A stretch of 46,298 nt of DNA from Kiritimatiellales bacterium (GCA_003230915.1 QIHI01000035.1:1-46298), one strand, 5' to 3'. Shown: positions 28,966-40,301, counted from the first letter of the stretch. Notes: generated from the letters alone by a model not told the origin. Program-made: numbers and translations.

Positions 28966-29095
28966 GAGTTTCCGTGCATAAGAAAAAGAGTGTCGGAGCG
29001 GTGGGCGTATCTGATGGAGAGACATCCGGGCAACAGTCCAGTGGTCGTCCCTCAAAATTGAATATTTTGATTTATAAGTTACGAGGAGAGAACAA

Positions 29096-30148
29096 GTGAC
29101 TGATTTACAGACGATTGTTGAACTGTCGCACGAATTCGGCAGCGAGGATTATGTGAAGGGCGGCGGCGGTAATACCTCCGTGAAGAATGAAACCACGTTG
29201 TGGGTCAAGCCTTCCGGCACCACGTTGAGTGGACTGACCGAGGAGACCTTCGTGGCGATGAACCGCGAAAAAATCAACGAGCTGTACGCAGCAGAAACGC
29301 CCACCGAGCCGACCGTCCGCGAGGAGTTGGTGAAAAATTTGATGGCTGCCGCCGTTGAAAAGGGTGCAGGCCGCCCGTCGGTCGAAGCGCCATTGCACAA
29401 CGTGTTCGAGGCCATCTTCGTGGTGCATACCCATCCGGCGTCGGTGAATGGCTTGACCTGCGCCAAGGACGGTGAAGCGGCCTGTAAACGCCTCTGGCCC
29501 GATGCACTGTGGGTTGAATACATCGATCCGGGCTATACACTCTGTATGGAGGTGCGCAAACGCATCCAAGCTTACAAAGCGACAAATGGGAAAGAGCCTG
29601 CGTTGCTCGTACTGAAAAACCACGGGATCTTCATCGCGGCCGATACCGCCGAGGAAATCCATGCGCTTTATGGTCGTGTGATGGATACCCTGAAGGCGGA
29701 GTATGCTACGGCAGGGATTTCGCAGACCTTGAATGTTTCGGACGTTGTAGATGCACCGGAGACAGCGACTCAGATTCAGAATCTCTTTGGCGATGATGCC
29801 GCTTTTATCACCTCGAGCGGGATTTTTGTCTACTCGCCGGGGCCGATCACCCCCGACCATCTGGTCTATTCCAAAGCGTACCCATACTGTGGAGGCCTAG
29901 ACGAAAAATCTGTTGCAACATACAAGACCAAGAATGGCTACGCACCGAAAGTGGTTGTGGCAGGCGACCGGGTTTATGGCATCGGTACCTCGCAAAAGAA
30001 TGCGAACCTCGCCTTGGAGTTGGCGCAGGACGGCGCGCTACTCATCCAGCTGGCTGACGCCTTCGGAGGCATCAATTACATGACCGATGCTCAGCGCGAG
30101 TTTATTGACAACTGGGAAGTGGAAGCCTACCGCCAAAAACAGGCTTGA
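29096..30148 (+). CDS. Class II aldolase (rhamnulose-1-phosphate aldolase, RhaE-like)
   Basis: 350 residues from a GTG start preceded by GAGGAGAG. Class II aldolase/adducin fold: phosphate-binding GGGGNTS (22-28), SGTTL (40-44), zinc ligands H111 and H113 (VVHTHP) and H176 (KNHG), with E97 as probable acid/base. It is longer than E. coli RhaD (274) and resembles the aldolase half of the bifunctional RhaEW, including the terminal NWEVEAYR segment after which RhaEW proteins carry an SDR domain. Here the SDR is a separate gene (37650-38723). Expected reaction: L-rhamnulose 1-phosphate to DHAP and L-lactaldehyde. Substrate is inferred from its neighbours. Confidence 0.88.
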   Translation: MTDLQTIVELSHEFGSEDYVKGGGGNTSVKNETTLWVKPSGTTLSGLTEETFVAMNREKINELYAAETPTEPTVREELVKNLMAAAVEKGAGRPSVEAPLHNVFEAIFVVHTHPASVNGLTCAKDGEAACKRLWPDALWVEYIDPGYTLCMEVRKRIQAYKATNGKEPALLVLKNHGIFIAADTAEEIHALYGRVMDTLKAEYATAGISQTLNVSDVVDAPETATQIQNLFGDDAAFITSSGIFVYSPGPITPDHLVYSKAYPYCGGLDEKSVATYKTKNGYAPKVVVAGDRVYGIGTSQKNANLALELAQDGALLIQLADAFGGINYMTDAQREFIDNWEVEAYRQKQA

Positions 30149-30245
30149 TCGTTTCGTTCAGAGCCCCTTGATTACCTGTATCTAGGAATAGATGCGGGTT
30201 TTCTCTGTATAAGGGGTAAAATAAAAACCAAAAATCAGCTTGATA

Positions 30246-30286
30246 GAAAGTAAATAAAAGAGCAAAAGAAAGTAATTAGAAAGTAA
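30246..30286 (+). promoter_or_regulatory. Three direct GAAAGTAA repeats upstream of the DeoR gene
   Basis: GAAAGTAA occurs at 30246-30253, 30268-30275 and 30279-30286, with start-to-start spacings of 22 and 11 bp, so all three lie on one face of the helix. They are in an AT-rich leader 31-71 bp before the deoR start. DeoR-type repressors often bind repeats of this sort, so autoregulation is likely (inference). Confidence 0.5.
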
Positions 30287-30316
30287 TAGTAAATCTATTA
30301 GGAGCTAAAAGCGAAG

Positions 30317-31108
30317 TTGAGCGCAACATTTACAGAGCGACGCGAAATCATTCTAGAGGTGCTGGCAGAAGCTGGCAGCGTGAGTGTTTCGAGTCTTGCC
30401 AAGCGGCTGGGGGTTACCCCGGTGACGGTTCGCACGGATCTGGTTGCGCTGGAAGAGGAGGGTGTACTTGCACGCATCCACGGTGGGGCGCTGCCGGCTT
30501 TCCATTCCAATATTCTTGAACGATCGCGAAGAGATCGAGGAAGCAAGTCGGCCATCGCCAAGGCGGCGGCGGCAGAAATCCAGAATGGCGATACCGTGAT
30601 CATTAGTGCGGGAACCACCACAGCATTGATCGCCAAATACCTGTTGGGCAAACGCGATATCCACATTGTCACCAACAACACTCTGCTGCTTACCCATGCC
30701 CGCATGAACCCGCAACTACGTGTAACGCTCGTTGGCGGTGAGTTCCATGCCTCGGAAGAGGGAATCGTCGGTCCCATGGCCCTGTCGACCATCGACCAGT
30801 TCTACGTTTCCAAGACCTTCATCGGGATCGACGGGGCTTCGGTAAGGCAGGGTTTCACCGCCCATTTCCTTGAAAGCGCCGATCTAGTGCGTAAGATGGC
30901 CGACCAAGCCGACGAGGTAATCGTCGTTTCCGATTCCAGCAAGTTTGCCAAGTCCGGCTTTGCACGCATCCTTCAGTTCGATGAAGTGGATACGCTTGTG
31001 ACGGATGATCAATTAACCAGCGAGTTTGAAGAGATATTAACCCATGCCGATGTTCGAATTGTAAAAACTGGGGTGGAAAAGCAAGCTGTACGCAATACGA
31101 ATTACTAA
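30317..31108 (+). CDS. DeoR-family sugar-phosphate-responsive repressor
   Basis: 263 residues. An N-terminal winged helix (about 5-55, LAKRLGVTPVTVRTDLVALE) is followed by a DeoRC effector domain with the ISAGTTTALIAKYL (96-109) phosphate-sugar site. The start is a TTG at 30317: a stop lies in frame at 30299, no ATG precedes the helix-turn-helix, and GGAG is 12 nt upstream. It is placed inside the operon, 12 bp before the E2 gene, so it probably regulates the downstream dehydrogenase block in response to a sugar phosphate such as rhamnulose 1-phosphate. Confidence 0.9.
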   Translation: MSATFTERREIILEVLAEAGSVSVSSLAKRLGVTPVTVRTDLVALEEEGVLARIHGGALPAFHSNILERSRRDRGSKSAIAKAAAAEIQNGDTVIISAGTTTALIAKYLLGKRDIHIVTNNTLLLTHARMNPQLRVTLVGGEFHASEEGIVGPMALSTIDQFYVSKTFIGIDGASVRQGFTAHFLESADLVRKMADQADEVIVVSDSSKFAKSGFARILQFDEVDTLVTDDQLTSEFEEILTHADVRIVKTGVEKQAVRNTNY

Positions 31109-31120
31109 AGGAGAACCATC

Positions 31121-32446
31121 ATGGCTACAGAAATATTATTGCCGAGACAGGGACAGTCCGTAGAATCCTGCATCATTATTGAGTGGAAAGTGAATGAGGG
31201 GGATGTCGTCACTGAAGGGCAGACGCTCTGCGAAGTGGAAACCGATAAGGCAACCTTCGAAGTCGAGGCGACCGCATCCGGCACTGTACTTGGCATCTTC
31301 TATCCCGCCGACTCCGATGTTGAAGTCCTCAAGGTCATCGCCGCGATCGGCGAACCTGGAGAAGATGTTTCCGCTCTGCGCCCGGCAGATGAGGAAGCAC
31401 CAGTAGCCGCTGTTCCAGTAGTCGTGGAAGAACAAGTTAAAACCGCTCCGGTTGTTGCCACCGCCGAAGCTGGAAAAACAACCGGTATTTCCCCCCGTGC
31501 TAAAACCCTTGCGGTTCAAAAAGGAGTAGATACTTCAACGCTCGCCGGTACGGGACCGAACGGCCGAGTGATAGAGCGCGACGTTTCTACCGCGCAAGCG
31601 GTCACTCCTACCGCACAGGCCAAGGCTGCTGCCGAAGGGCTAGCAATTCCAAGCGCGGGAACTGGAATGGGCGGACGCGTTATTTCTGCTGATCTGGTGT
31701 CTGTCGCTCCAGAAGCCATCGGAGCAGCGGTTGCCTTGCTGGACTTCCCGGGCAACGCCACCGAAATCCCAGTCAAGGGTGTGCGCAAAGTTGTGGCGGG
31801 CCGTATGCTGGCCTCCCTTCAAAATACCGCGCAGCTCACGCTCAATACTTCGGCTGATGCGCGCTCCGTACTGGGCTATCGTTCGAAATGTAAAGCCGCT
31901 CCGGAAGAAGCTGGAGTCGGCGGTATCAGCATCAACGACGTGGTGCTCTATGCCACCGTTAAGACGTTGGCCGAATTTCCTGAGCTTAACGCCCACTATC
32001 TGGGCAGTAAGATCGTCAACTTCGGCAACATCCACCTTGGCTTTGCGGTCGATACGCCGCGCGGCCTGATGGTTCCGGTGATTCGTTATGCCAACCTAAT
32101 GACGCTCAAGCAGCTCTCTGCCGAGACCAAGCGCCTAGCGATGGCCTGCATCGAAGGCATGATCGAACCTGACGCGCTGAGCGGTGGAACTTTCACGGTT
32201 ACGAATCTCGGAGCGGCGGGCATCGAAAGTTTTACGCCAGTGCTGAATGCTCCGGAAGTGGGTATCCTAGGCGTCTGTGCTATCCAGCCGAAGCCAGTTA
32301 TGAACGGAGCCGAGATCGAGTTTATTCCGCACATGGGACTCTCGTTCACCTTCGACCACTGTGCTGCCGATGGCGCTCCCGCCGCCCGCTTTTTGGTCAG
32401 CCTTAAAACCAAGCTGGCTGCGTTTGAACTTACACTTGCAGGATAA
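31121..32446 (+). CDS. 2-oxoacid dehydrogenase complex E2 (dihydrolipoamide acyltransferase)
   Basis: 441 residues. One lipoyl domain (1-80) with the lipoylated lysine K43 in ETDKATFEV; an Ala/Pro/Val-rich linker; an E3/E1-binding domain (about 123-155, SPRAKTLAVQKGVD...GTGPNGRVIERDV); a second, degenerate copy of the binding domain (about 164-193, ending GTGMGGRVISADL); then the catalytic domain with H413 and D417 in HCAADG. It transfers the acyl group from E1 to CoA. AAAGGAG precedes the ATG; E3 starts 5 bp after its stop. Confidence 0.94.
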   Translation: MATEILLPRQGQSVESCIIIEWKVNEGDVVTEGQTLCEVETDKATFEVEATASGTVLGIFYPADSDVEVLKVIAAIGEPGEDVSALRPADEEAPVAAVPVVVEEQVKTAPVVATAEAGKTTGISPRAKTLAVQKGVDTSTLAGTGPNGRVIERDVSTAQAVTPTAQAKAAAEGLAIPSAGTGMGGRVISADLVSVAPEAIGAAVALLDFPGNATEIPVKGVRKVVAGRMLASLQNTAQLTLNTSADARSVLGYRSKCKAAPEEAGVGGISINDVVLYATVKTLAEFPELNAHYLGSKIVNFGNIHLGFAVDTPRGLMVPVIRYANLMTLKQLSAETKRLAMACIEGMIEPDALSGGTFTVTNLGAAGIESFTPVLNAPEVGILGVCAIQPKPVMNGAEIEFIPHMGLSFTFDHCAADGAPAARFLVSLKTKLAAFELTLAG

Positions 32447-32451
32447 ATTTA

Positions 32452-33795
32452 ATGAACTATGACATTATTATAATCGGGGCAGGACCGGGCGGCTATGAAA
32501 TGGCTGAGCGGGCGGCGCATAAAGGCAAAAAGGTTTTACTAGTCGAGAAAGCGAATCTGGGCGGGGTTTGCCTGAACCACGGTTGCATTCCGACCAAGAC
32601 GCTTTTGAATTCCGCAAAGCACTATGTACACGCCAAGGAAGCGCCGGAATTTGGCGTGACCACCGGCGAAGTACAGTTTGATTTATCTGTGGCCATGGGC
32701 TGGAAAAAGGATGTTATCCAAACCCTGCGCGGCGGTATTGCTGGGATGATGAAAAAGAATCAGGTCGAAACCCTTTTCGGCGAAGCCAAACTGCTTGGGT
32801 CGCGCAAAGTACAAGTCGGCGACACGGTTTATGAAGGCGATAACGTAGTGATTGCCACAGGCGGTTCACCGTTTGTTCCGCCGATTCCAGGCGCTGACCA
32901 GCCGCATGTGATGACCAGTAAGGAAATTCTGAATGTTGAAGAAATGCCTAAGTCACTCGTCGTGATTGGCGGCGGCGTGATCGGCATCGAGTTTGCCAGT
33001 TTCTTCAGTAGCCTCGGCGTAAAGGTCGATATTATTGAAATGCTCGATGAAATTATCCCGTTCATGGACAACGAACAGGCCGTGGCCTTCCGCAAGGCAC
33101 TCAAAGGCAAGATCGACTTCAATCTGGGTTGCCGCGTGACGGCCATTGATGGCCACAACGTGAAATATACCACCAAAGGTGGCGAGGAAAAATCGATCAA
33201 TGCCGACATCGTGCTGATGTCGGTGGGTCGTTCACCGAATCTGTCGGGTATGGGCTTCGATGAGGCTAAGCTCGATTTTGACCGCGTGGGAATTAAAACC
33301 GATGCCCAGCAGCGCACTAACCTACCGAATGTTTTCGCGATTGGGGATGTGACTGGCAAGTCACAGTTAGCACACTCCGCCACGCGGATGGGCGAGGTTG
33401 CCCTGAATACGATTCTCGGAAAGAAAGATAAGTTCCGTACGAATGCGATTCCATGGGTCGTCTATTCCATGCCCGAAATTGCTGGTTGCGGAATGACCGA
33501 AGAGCAGGCCAAGGAGGCTGGGCATACTGTGGAATCGGCCTCGTTACCTTTATTAATGAGCGGACGCTTCCTCGCCGAAAATGGAAAGAAAGGCGCAGGT
33601 TCAGTGAAGGTGGTGGTTGATGCCGAGACCCGAGTCTTGCTCGGTGTTCATATGTTCGGTGGAATTTGCTCAGAAATCATCTGGGGCGTGGCCGCACTGA
33701 TTGAAGCCGAGCTGAGAGTAGAGGATATCCAGGAAATCGTCTTCCCGCATCCGACGGTTGGCGAGGTGATTAGAAGTACGATGTTTCAACTTTAA
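32452..33795 (+). CDS. lpdA: Dihydrolipoamide dehydrogenase (E3)
   Basis: 447 residues. FAD-binding GAGPGG (9-14), redox disulfide C40/C45 in [15 protein letters not shown]-binding GGGVIGIEF and the C-terminal catalytic FPHPTVGE. It reoxidises dihydrolipoyl groups of E2 with NAD+. Its location between E2 and E1 genes dedicates it to this complex. Confidence 0.96.
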   Translation: MNYDIIIIGAGPGGYEMAERAAHKGKKVLLVEKANLGGVCLNHGCIPTKTLLNSAKHYVHAKEAPEFGVTTGEVQFDLSVAMGWKKDVIQTLRGGIAGMMKKNQVETLFGEAKLLGSRKVQVGDTVYEGDNVVIATGGSPFVPPIPGADQPHVMTSKEILNVEEMPKSLVVIGGGVIGIEFASFFSSLGVKVDIIEMLDEIIPFMDNEQAVAFRKALKGKIDFNLGCRVTAIDGHNVKYTTKGGEEKSINADIVLMSVGRSPNLSGMGFDEAKLDFDRVGIKTDAQQRTNLPNVFAIGDVTGKSQLAHSATRMGEVALNTILGKKDKFRTNAIPWVVYSMPEIAGCGMTEEQAKEAGHTVESASLPLLMSGRFLAENGKKGAGSVKVVVDAETRVLLGVHMFGGICSEIIWGVAALIEAELRVEDIQEIVFPHPTVGEVIRSTMFQL

Positions 33796-33818
33796 CTGAA
33801 TTAAACAGGAGAAGAACA

Positions 33819-36272
<2,454 letters not shown>

Positions 36273-36278
36273 GAAAAA

Positions 36279-36350
36279 AACCGCAGATGGTTAAACAGGA
36301 AACTTTGAATTTCGGAATTCAATATTCCTTGTTCAATCCTCGAAATTTGG
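36279..36350. repeat. Repeat-derived intergenic DNA before the PHP gene
   Basis: AACCGCAGATGG (36279-36290) is a variant of the ACCACAGA core seen elsewhere. It is followed by a block (about 36307-36348) whose minus strand reads TTGAACAAGGAATATTGAAT then TCCGAAATTC, a repeat type common, as I recall, in PVC intergenic DNA. Confidence 0.45.
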
Positions 36351-36363
36351 AGAGAAGAGCCAT

Positions 36364-37653
36364 ATGGGTTTAAATTCAAAAATAGTGAATGAGCGTCTCA
36401 AAGCGGTAAAAGAACTTGGGACAACCTGTAAAAACGGGGTGGCACAGACCGATGAGGTGAATAACCACGTCCACTCGATCTATTCGTTCAGCCCGTATTC
36501 GCCGACCCTGATTGCGGTGAAGGCGGTGGAGGCTGGGTTACAGACGGTGGGTATTATGGATCACGATTCTGTATCCGGCTGTGCGGAGTTTCTGGAGGCC
36601 AGCAAGGCGGTGAATATTGCCAGCACCGTGGGCTGCGAAATTCGGGTCAATATGGATGGTACGTCGGTTACGGGGCGCAAGACGAATAATCCGGACGAGC
36701 CGAACGTGAGTTATATAGCTTTTCACGGAATTCCAAAAACCCAGTTTTATGCGGTGAAGAAATTTCTAGCACCCATCCACAAGGCGCGCATTGCACGCGA
36801 CCGTAAAGAGGTGGAGAAGCTGAATGTACTACTTGCAGATCGTGGTGCTCCCACCTTGGATTTTGAGGTCGATGTTATGGCGATCTCTGAGGCGGCAGCG
36901 GGCGGGTCGGTCACCGAGCGGCATATTCTTTATGCTCTGTCACTCAAGTTAATCAAGGCGCATGGCAAGGGGCAGGCCTTGGTTAATTTTATTGAAGGCC
37001 CCATGCAGGTTCCCATGGCGGATGCATTGCGTGAACTGCTACTGGATTTGAACAACCCGCACTATGCTTACGACTTACTAGGAGCGTTCAAGGCGGCGTT
37101 CGTCCCCGAATTTTTCATCGTCTCTGGCTATGAAGAATGTATCTCGGTTTTTGATGCCGTTAAATTTGCTAACAAAATCGGAGCAATCCCGGCCTATGCC
37201 TATTTGGGCGATGTTGGTGAATCGCCCACAGGCGATAAAAAGGCTGAGAAATTTGAAGATGACTTCCTCGATGAATTAGTGCCAGAACTGGCGCACATTG
37301 GATTTAAAGCCATCACCTACATGCCGCCACGCAACACTCGGGAACAGCTGGCGCGTTTGCGGAAGCTTTGTCAGGCCAGCGGGCTGATGGAAATCAGCGG
37401 CGTGGATATCAACAGTTCGCGGCAGTCGTTCAACTGTCCAATCCTGTTGGAGCCAGAGTTCCAGCATCTGGCCGTTGCGGCCTGGGCGTTGATTGCGCAT
37501 GAAAAATTGACGGCATCCGATCCGAAATTAGCGTTGTTTAGTCCGGATAATCCGCTGGCTTCGCTTGCATTGGAAGAGCGGATTGAGAAATATGCCGACG
37601 TTGGAATCCGCATGGATCACACACAACCCGAAAAGGCTATTGAATTGATATGA
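36364..37653 (+). CDS. PHP-domain metal-dependent hydrolase
   Basis: 429 residues. PHP motifs: NNHVHSIYSF (H35, H37), MDHDS (D66-H67-D68) and the GCEIRV glutamate (E92), giving most of a trinuclear metal site; further His/Asp are scattered in the C-terminal half. PHP proteins include histidinol phosphatase and nucleoside or sugar-phosphate phosphoesterases. It is much longer than HisJ-like enzymes, with ~200 residues inserted. The stop overlaps the SDR start (ATGA), so it belongs to the rhamnose operon. A role as a sugar-phosphate phosphatase is inference. Confidence 0.85.
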   Translation: MGLNSKIVNERLKAVKELGTTCKNGVAQTDEVNNHVHSIYSFSPYSPTLIAVKAVEAGLQTVGIMDHDSVSGCAEFLEASKAVNIASTVGCEIRVNMDGTSVTGRKTNNPDEPNVSYIAFHGIPKTQFYAVKKFLAPIHKARIARDRKEVEKLNVLLADRGAPTLDFEVDVMAISEAAAGGSVTERHILYALSLKLIKAHGKGQALVNFIEGPMQVPMADALRELLLDLNNPHYAYDLLGAFKAAFVPEFFIVSGYEECISVFDAVKFANKIGAIPAYAYLGDVGESPTGDKKAEKFEDDFLDELVPELAHIGFKAITYMPPRNTREQLARLRKLCQASGLMEISGVDINSSRQSFNCPILLEPEFQHLAVAAWALIAHEKLTASDPKLALFSPDNPLASLALEERIEKYADVGIRMDHTQPEKAIELI

Positions 37654-38723
37654 AAAAGCTAGAAGTTGCACCTTTACTAAGAGGCTTGTCGTTCGACGGA
37701 GAGAAAGGCGACATCGTCGTTTCCAAGGCGCGTATCGATTATGCAGAGCTGACCTGCTCGTTGGACGAGTTGTCCGAAAAGTTTGAACAGGGCATGCGCT
37801 CGGTTATCGTGGATGGAGTTGGAGGCTTCCTGCTCGGCGAAGATTACGACGATGCCGAGAATGGAACGAGCAAAGCTCAAAAGAGTACGGGTCGTGCTGC
37901 CGTGGTACACAACAAGGTGTGCGTGGTGACGGGCGGTGCACAGGGCTTTGGCGAGAGCATTGTTCGCGAATTGATCAAGAACGGAGCGCTCGTTTTTATT
38001 GCCGACATGAATGCCACCGGAGCCAAGAAGCTGGCTACTGAACTCAATGAGCAGGAAGACCGTACGGTGGCCTTCGGTGTGCCCGTCAATGTGACCGATG
38101 AAAAGTCAGTCCAGAAAATGGTCGACAGGATTGTCAAGACCGTGGGTGGAATTGACCTGTTCATCAGCAACGCTGGTGTGCTTAAGGCGGGGAGTGTGAA
38201 GGAACTGAGTCTTAAGGATTTTGAGTTTGTGACCGATGTCAACTATGTCGGCTTTTTCCTCTGCACCAAGCATGTTTCTCCAGTGATGGAATTGATGAAT
38301 CAGCCGCATGGAAACTATTACACCGACATCGTCAGCATCAGCTCCAAGTCGGCCCTGGAGGGTTCCAATAAAAACGGTGCCTATGCCGGTTCCAAGTTTG
38401 GTTCGGTCGGCCTTGTACAAAGTTTCGCTAAAGAGTTGGTTGCAGACAACACGAAGGTCAACACCGTTTGCCCCGGAAACTTTTTCGACGGGCCGCTTTG
38501 GAGCGATCCCGAGCGAGGTTTGTTCGTGCAGTACCTGAACACGGGCAAGGTGCCCGGTGCGGAGACCGTCGAAGATGTTAAACAGTTCTACGAGGCACAG
38601 GTTCCGATGAACCGCGGCTGCGATGGTGAGGACGTCACCAAAGCGATCCTCTACTCCGTCGAGCAAAAGTATGAAACCGGCCAGGCCATTCCGGTAACTG
38701 GCGGCCAAGTGATGTTAAATTAA
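37650..38723 (+). CDS. Short-chain dehydrogenase (RhaW-like or sorbitol-6-P dehydrogenase-like)
   Basis: 357 residues. An ~88-residue N-terminal extension of unknown role precedes a classical SDR domain: NAD(P) site TGGAQGFG (94-101), NAG (174-176), catalytic S232 and YAGSK (Y245, K249). An aspartate (D119) after beta-2 suggests NAD preference. It could be the split-off partner of the RhaE-like aldolase (lactaldehyde dehydrogenase) or a polyol-phosphate dehydrogenase acting with the next gene. It is coupled to the PHP gene upstream. Confidence 0.88.
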   Translation: MKKLEVAPLLRGLSFDGEKGDIVVSKARIDYAELTCSLDELSEKFEQGMRSVIVDGVGGFLLGEDYDDAENGTSKAQKSTGRAAVVHNKVCVVTGGAQGFGESIVRELIKNGALVFIADMNATGAKKLATELNEQEDRTVAFGVPVNVTDEKSVQKMVDRIVKTVGGIDLFISNAGVLKAGSVKELSLKDFEFVTDVNYVGFFLCTKHVSPVMELMNQPHGNYYTDIVSISSKSALEGSNKNGAYAGSKFGSVGLVQSFAKELVADNTKVNTVCPGNFFDGPLWSDPERGLFVQYLNTGKVPGAETVEDVKQFYEAQVPMNRGCDGEDVTKAILYSVEQKYETGQAIPVTGGQVMLN

Positions 38724-38734
38724 GGAGAAATTCG

Positions 38735-40006
38735 ATGAAAACAAAAGCAGTTAGATTGTATGGCGAAAAAGATTTACGGCTGGAGGAATTCGAGCTTCCC
38801 GCGATTGGTGAAAATGAAATCTTAGCCAAAATTGTGTCCGATTCCATCTGTATGTCGTCCTACAAAGCTTCATCACAGGGCACGAAACACAAGCGCATCC
38901 CCAACGATGTTGCGGAGAATCCAATCATTATCGGTCATGAGTTCTGCGGCGAAATCGTCGAAGTCGGTGGCAAGTGGACGGGTCAATTTAAGGCAGGCGA
39001 CAAGTTTTCGATCCAACCCGCGATCAACTATGCGGACGGCCCAGTGGGCATTCTATCAGCTCCCGGATATTCGTATCAAAATATTGGCGGCGACTCGCAA
39101 TATGTTGTTATTCCTGCCGAGGTAATGGAACAGGATTGCCTGCTACCGTTTAGCGGTGAGGCCTACTACCACGGTTCACTGGCCGAGCCAGTATCGTGCA
39201 TTATCGGTGGGTTCCATGCCAACTACCACACTACACCCGGGAGCTATGTCCACAAGATGGGCATTGTCGAAGGCGGAGCCATGGCACTGCTCGCAGGGGT
39301 GGGGCCGATGGGGCTGGGTGCAATCGACTATGCGATCCACTGCGACCGCAAGCCGTCGGTGTTGGTCGTGACCGATATTGACAATGCACGGCTTGAGCGT
39401 GCCGCTTCGATCTACACCATCGAGGAAGCCAAAGCGAATGGCGTGGAACTTATCTACGTTAATACAGCTGAAGAAGGCAAAGACGTGGACTACCTTAAGT
39501 CGCTCACGCCGAACAACGGCGGTTTCGATGATGTGTTTGTCTATGCGCCGGTGGCACCGGTGCTGGAGCAGGCCGACAAGATCCTCGGATTCGACGGCTG
39601 TCTCAACTTTTTTGCGGGGCCGACCAACCCCGAATTTTCGGCATCATTCAACTTCTACAATGTCCACTATGCGGCAACGCACGTGGTCGGAACCAGCGGC
39701 GGAAACACCGCCGACATGGTCGAGTCGCTCAAGATGATGGAATCCGGAAAGCTCAACCCGTCCACCATGATCACGCACGTCGGTGGTTTGGATGCTGTGA
39801 TTGAAACCACGCTCAATCTCCCGAACATTCCGGGCGGAAAGAAGCTGATCTATAACAACATCAGCATGCCGCTCGTCGCACTCGACGATCTTAAGGGCAT
39901 AGAAGGCAAACTCTATCAGGGGCTCGCCGGACTCGTCGAGAAGCACAACGGACTCTGGAGTCCGGAAGCAGAGGAATATCTGCTGGCCAACGCGCCGAGC
40001 ATTTAA
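38735..40006 (+). CDS. Zinc-dependent medium-chain dehydrogenase, SorE-like
   Basis: 423 residues. Catalytic zinc ligands C39, H68-E69 and E151; Rossmann motif GVGPMGLG (188-195). The four-Cys structural zinc loop of horse-liver-type enzymes is absent. Overall layout resembles L-sorbose-1-phosphate reductase (SorE). With the SDR just upstream it recalls the SorE-SorD redox pair that epimerises a ketose phosphate via a hexitol phosphate. AAGGAG precedes the ATG. In a rhamnose locus possible substrates are rhamnulose 1-phosphate, lactaldehyde or propanediol. Confidence 0.85.
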   Translation: MKTKAVRLYGEKDLRLEEFELPAIGENEILAKIVSDSICMSSYKASSQGTKHKRIPNDVAENPIIIGHEFCGEIVEVGGKWTGQFKAGDKFSIQPAINYADGPVGILSAPGYSYQNIGGDSQYVVIPAEVMEQDCLLPFSGEAYYHGSLAEPVSCIIGGFHANYHTTPGSYVHKMGIVEGGAMALLAGVGPMGLGAIDYAIHCDRKPSVLVVTDIDNARLERAASIYTIEEAKANGVELIYVNTAEEGKDVDYLKSLTPNNGGFDDVFVYAPVAPVLEQADKILGFDGCLNFFAGPTNPEFSASFNFYNVHYAATHVVGTSGGNTADMVESLKMMESGKLNPSTMITHVGGLDAVIETTLNLPNIPGGKKLIYNNISMPLVALDDLKGIEGKLYQGLAGLVEKHNGLWSPEAEEYLLANAPSI

Positions 40007-40028
40007 AAAGAGATGCGGTGGTCTCAGT

Positions 40029-40178
40029 ATGCAGGGTCTGATTTTCGATGTGGATGGTGTCATGGCCGATATCGAGCGGGTCAATGCAGCGGACTCGATC
40101 AAAGTCTTTTCCGATCTATTTGGTGCAGACGAGCAGGTAGTTTCCGCCACCGAGGCACTCCAGAGTGTTTTCTGGTGA
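40029..40178 (+). pseudogene. Truncated HAD-family phosphatase (beta-phosphoglucomutase-like)
   Basis: 49 codons beginning MQGLIFDVDGVMADIERVN, the HAD motif I (DVDGV with nucleophile D7) and the start of the cap, then a stop. A complete enzyme is about 220 residues, so everything after the cap start is lost. It sits between the MDR and rhamnulokinase genes. A hairpin ATACGCA-GGT-TGCGTGT lies just downstream (about 40214-40232). Confidence 0.7.
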
Positions 40179-40301
40179 TGTTGGAGGTGATGTTGCACTC
40201 CGCTCGGGTTTCCATATACGCAGGTTGCGTGTATGACAGGAAGCAACGTGAAGAATAAGAAGCCCGATCCGGAGTGGATTTGATTGAGCGGGGGGATTGA
40301 G

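Noticed and set aside
28966-29095. Open frame bridging rhaA and the aldolase
   Set aside because: Low-complexity, no start signal of its own; treated as leader sequence of the aldolase.
29105-29860. 251-codon frame antisense to the class II aldolase
   Set aside because: Shadow of a well-supported gene; no family features.
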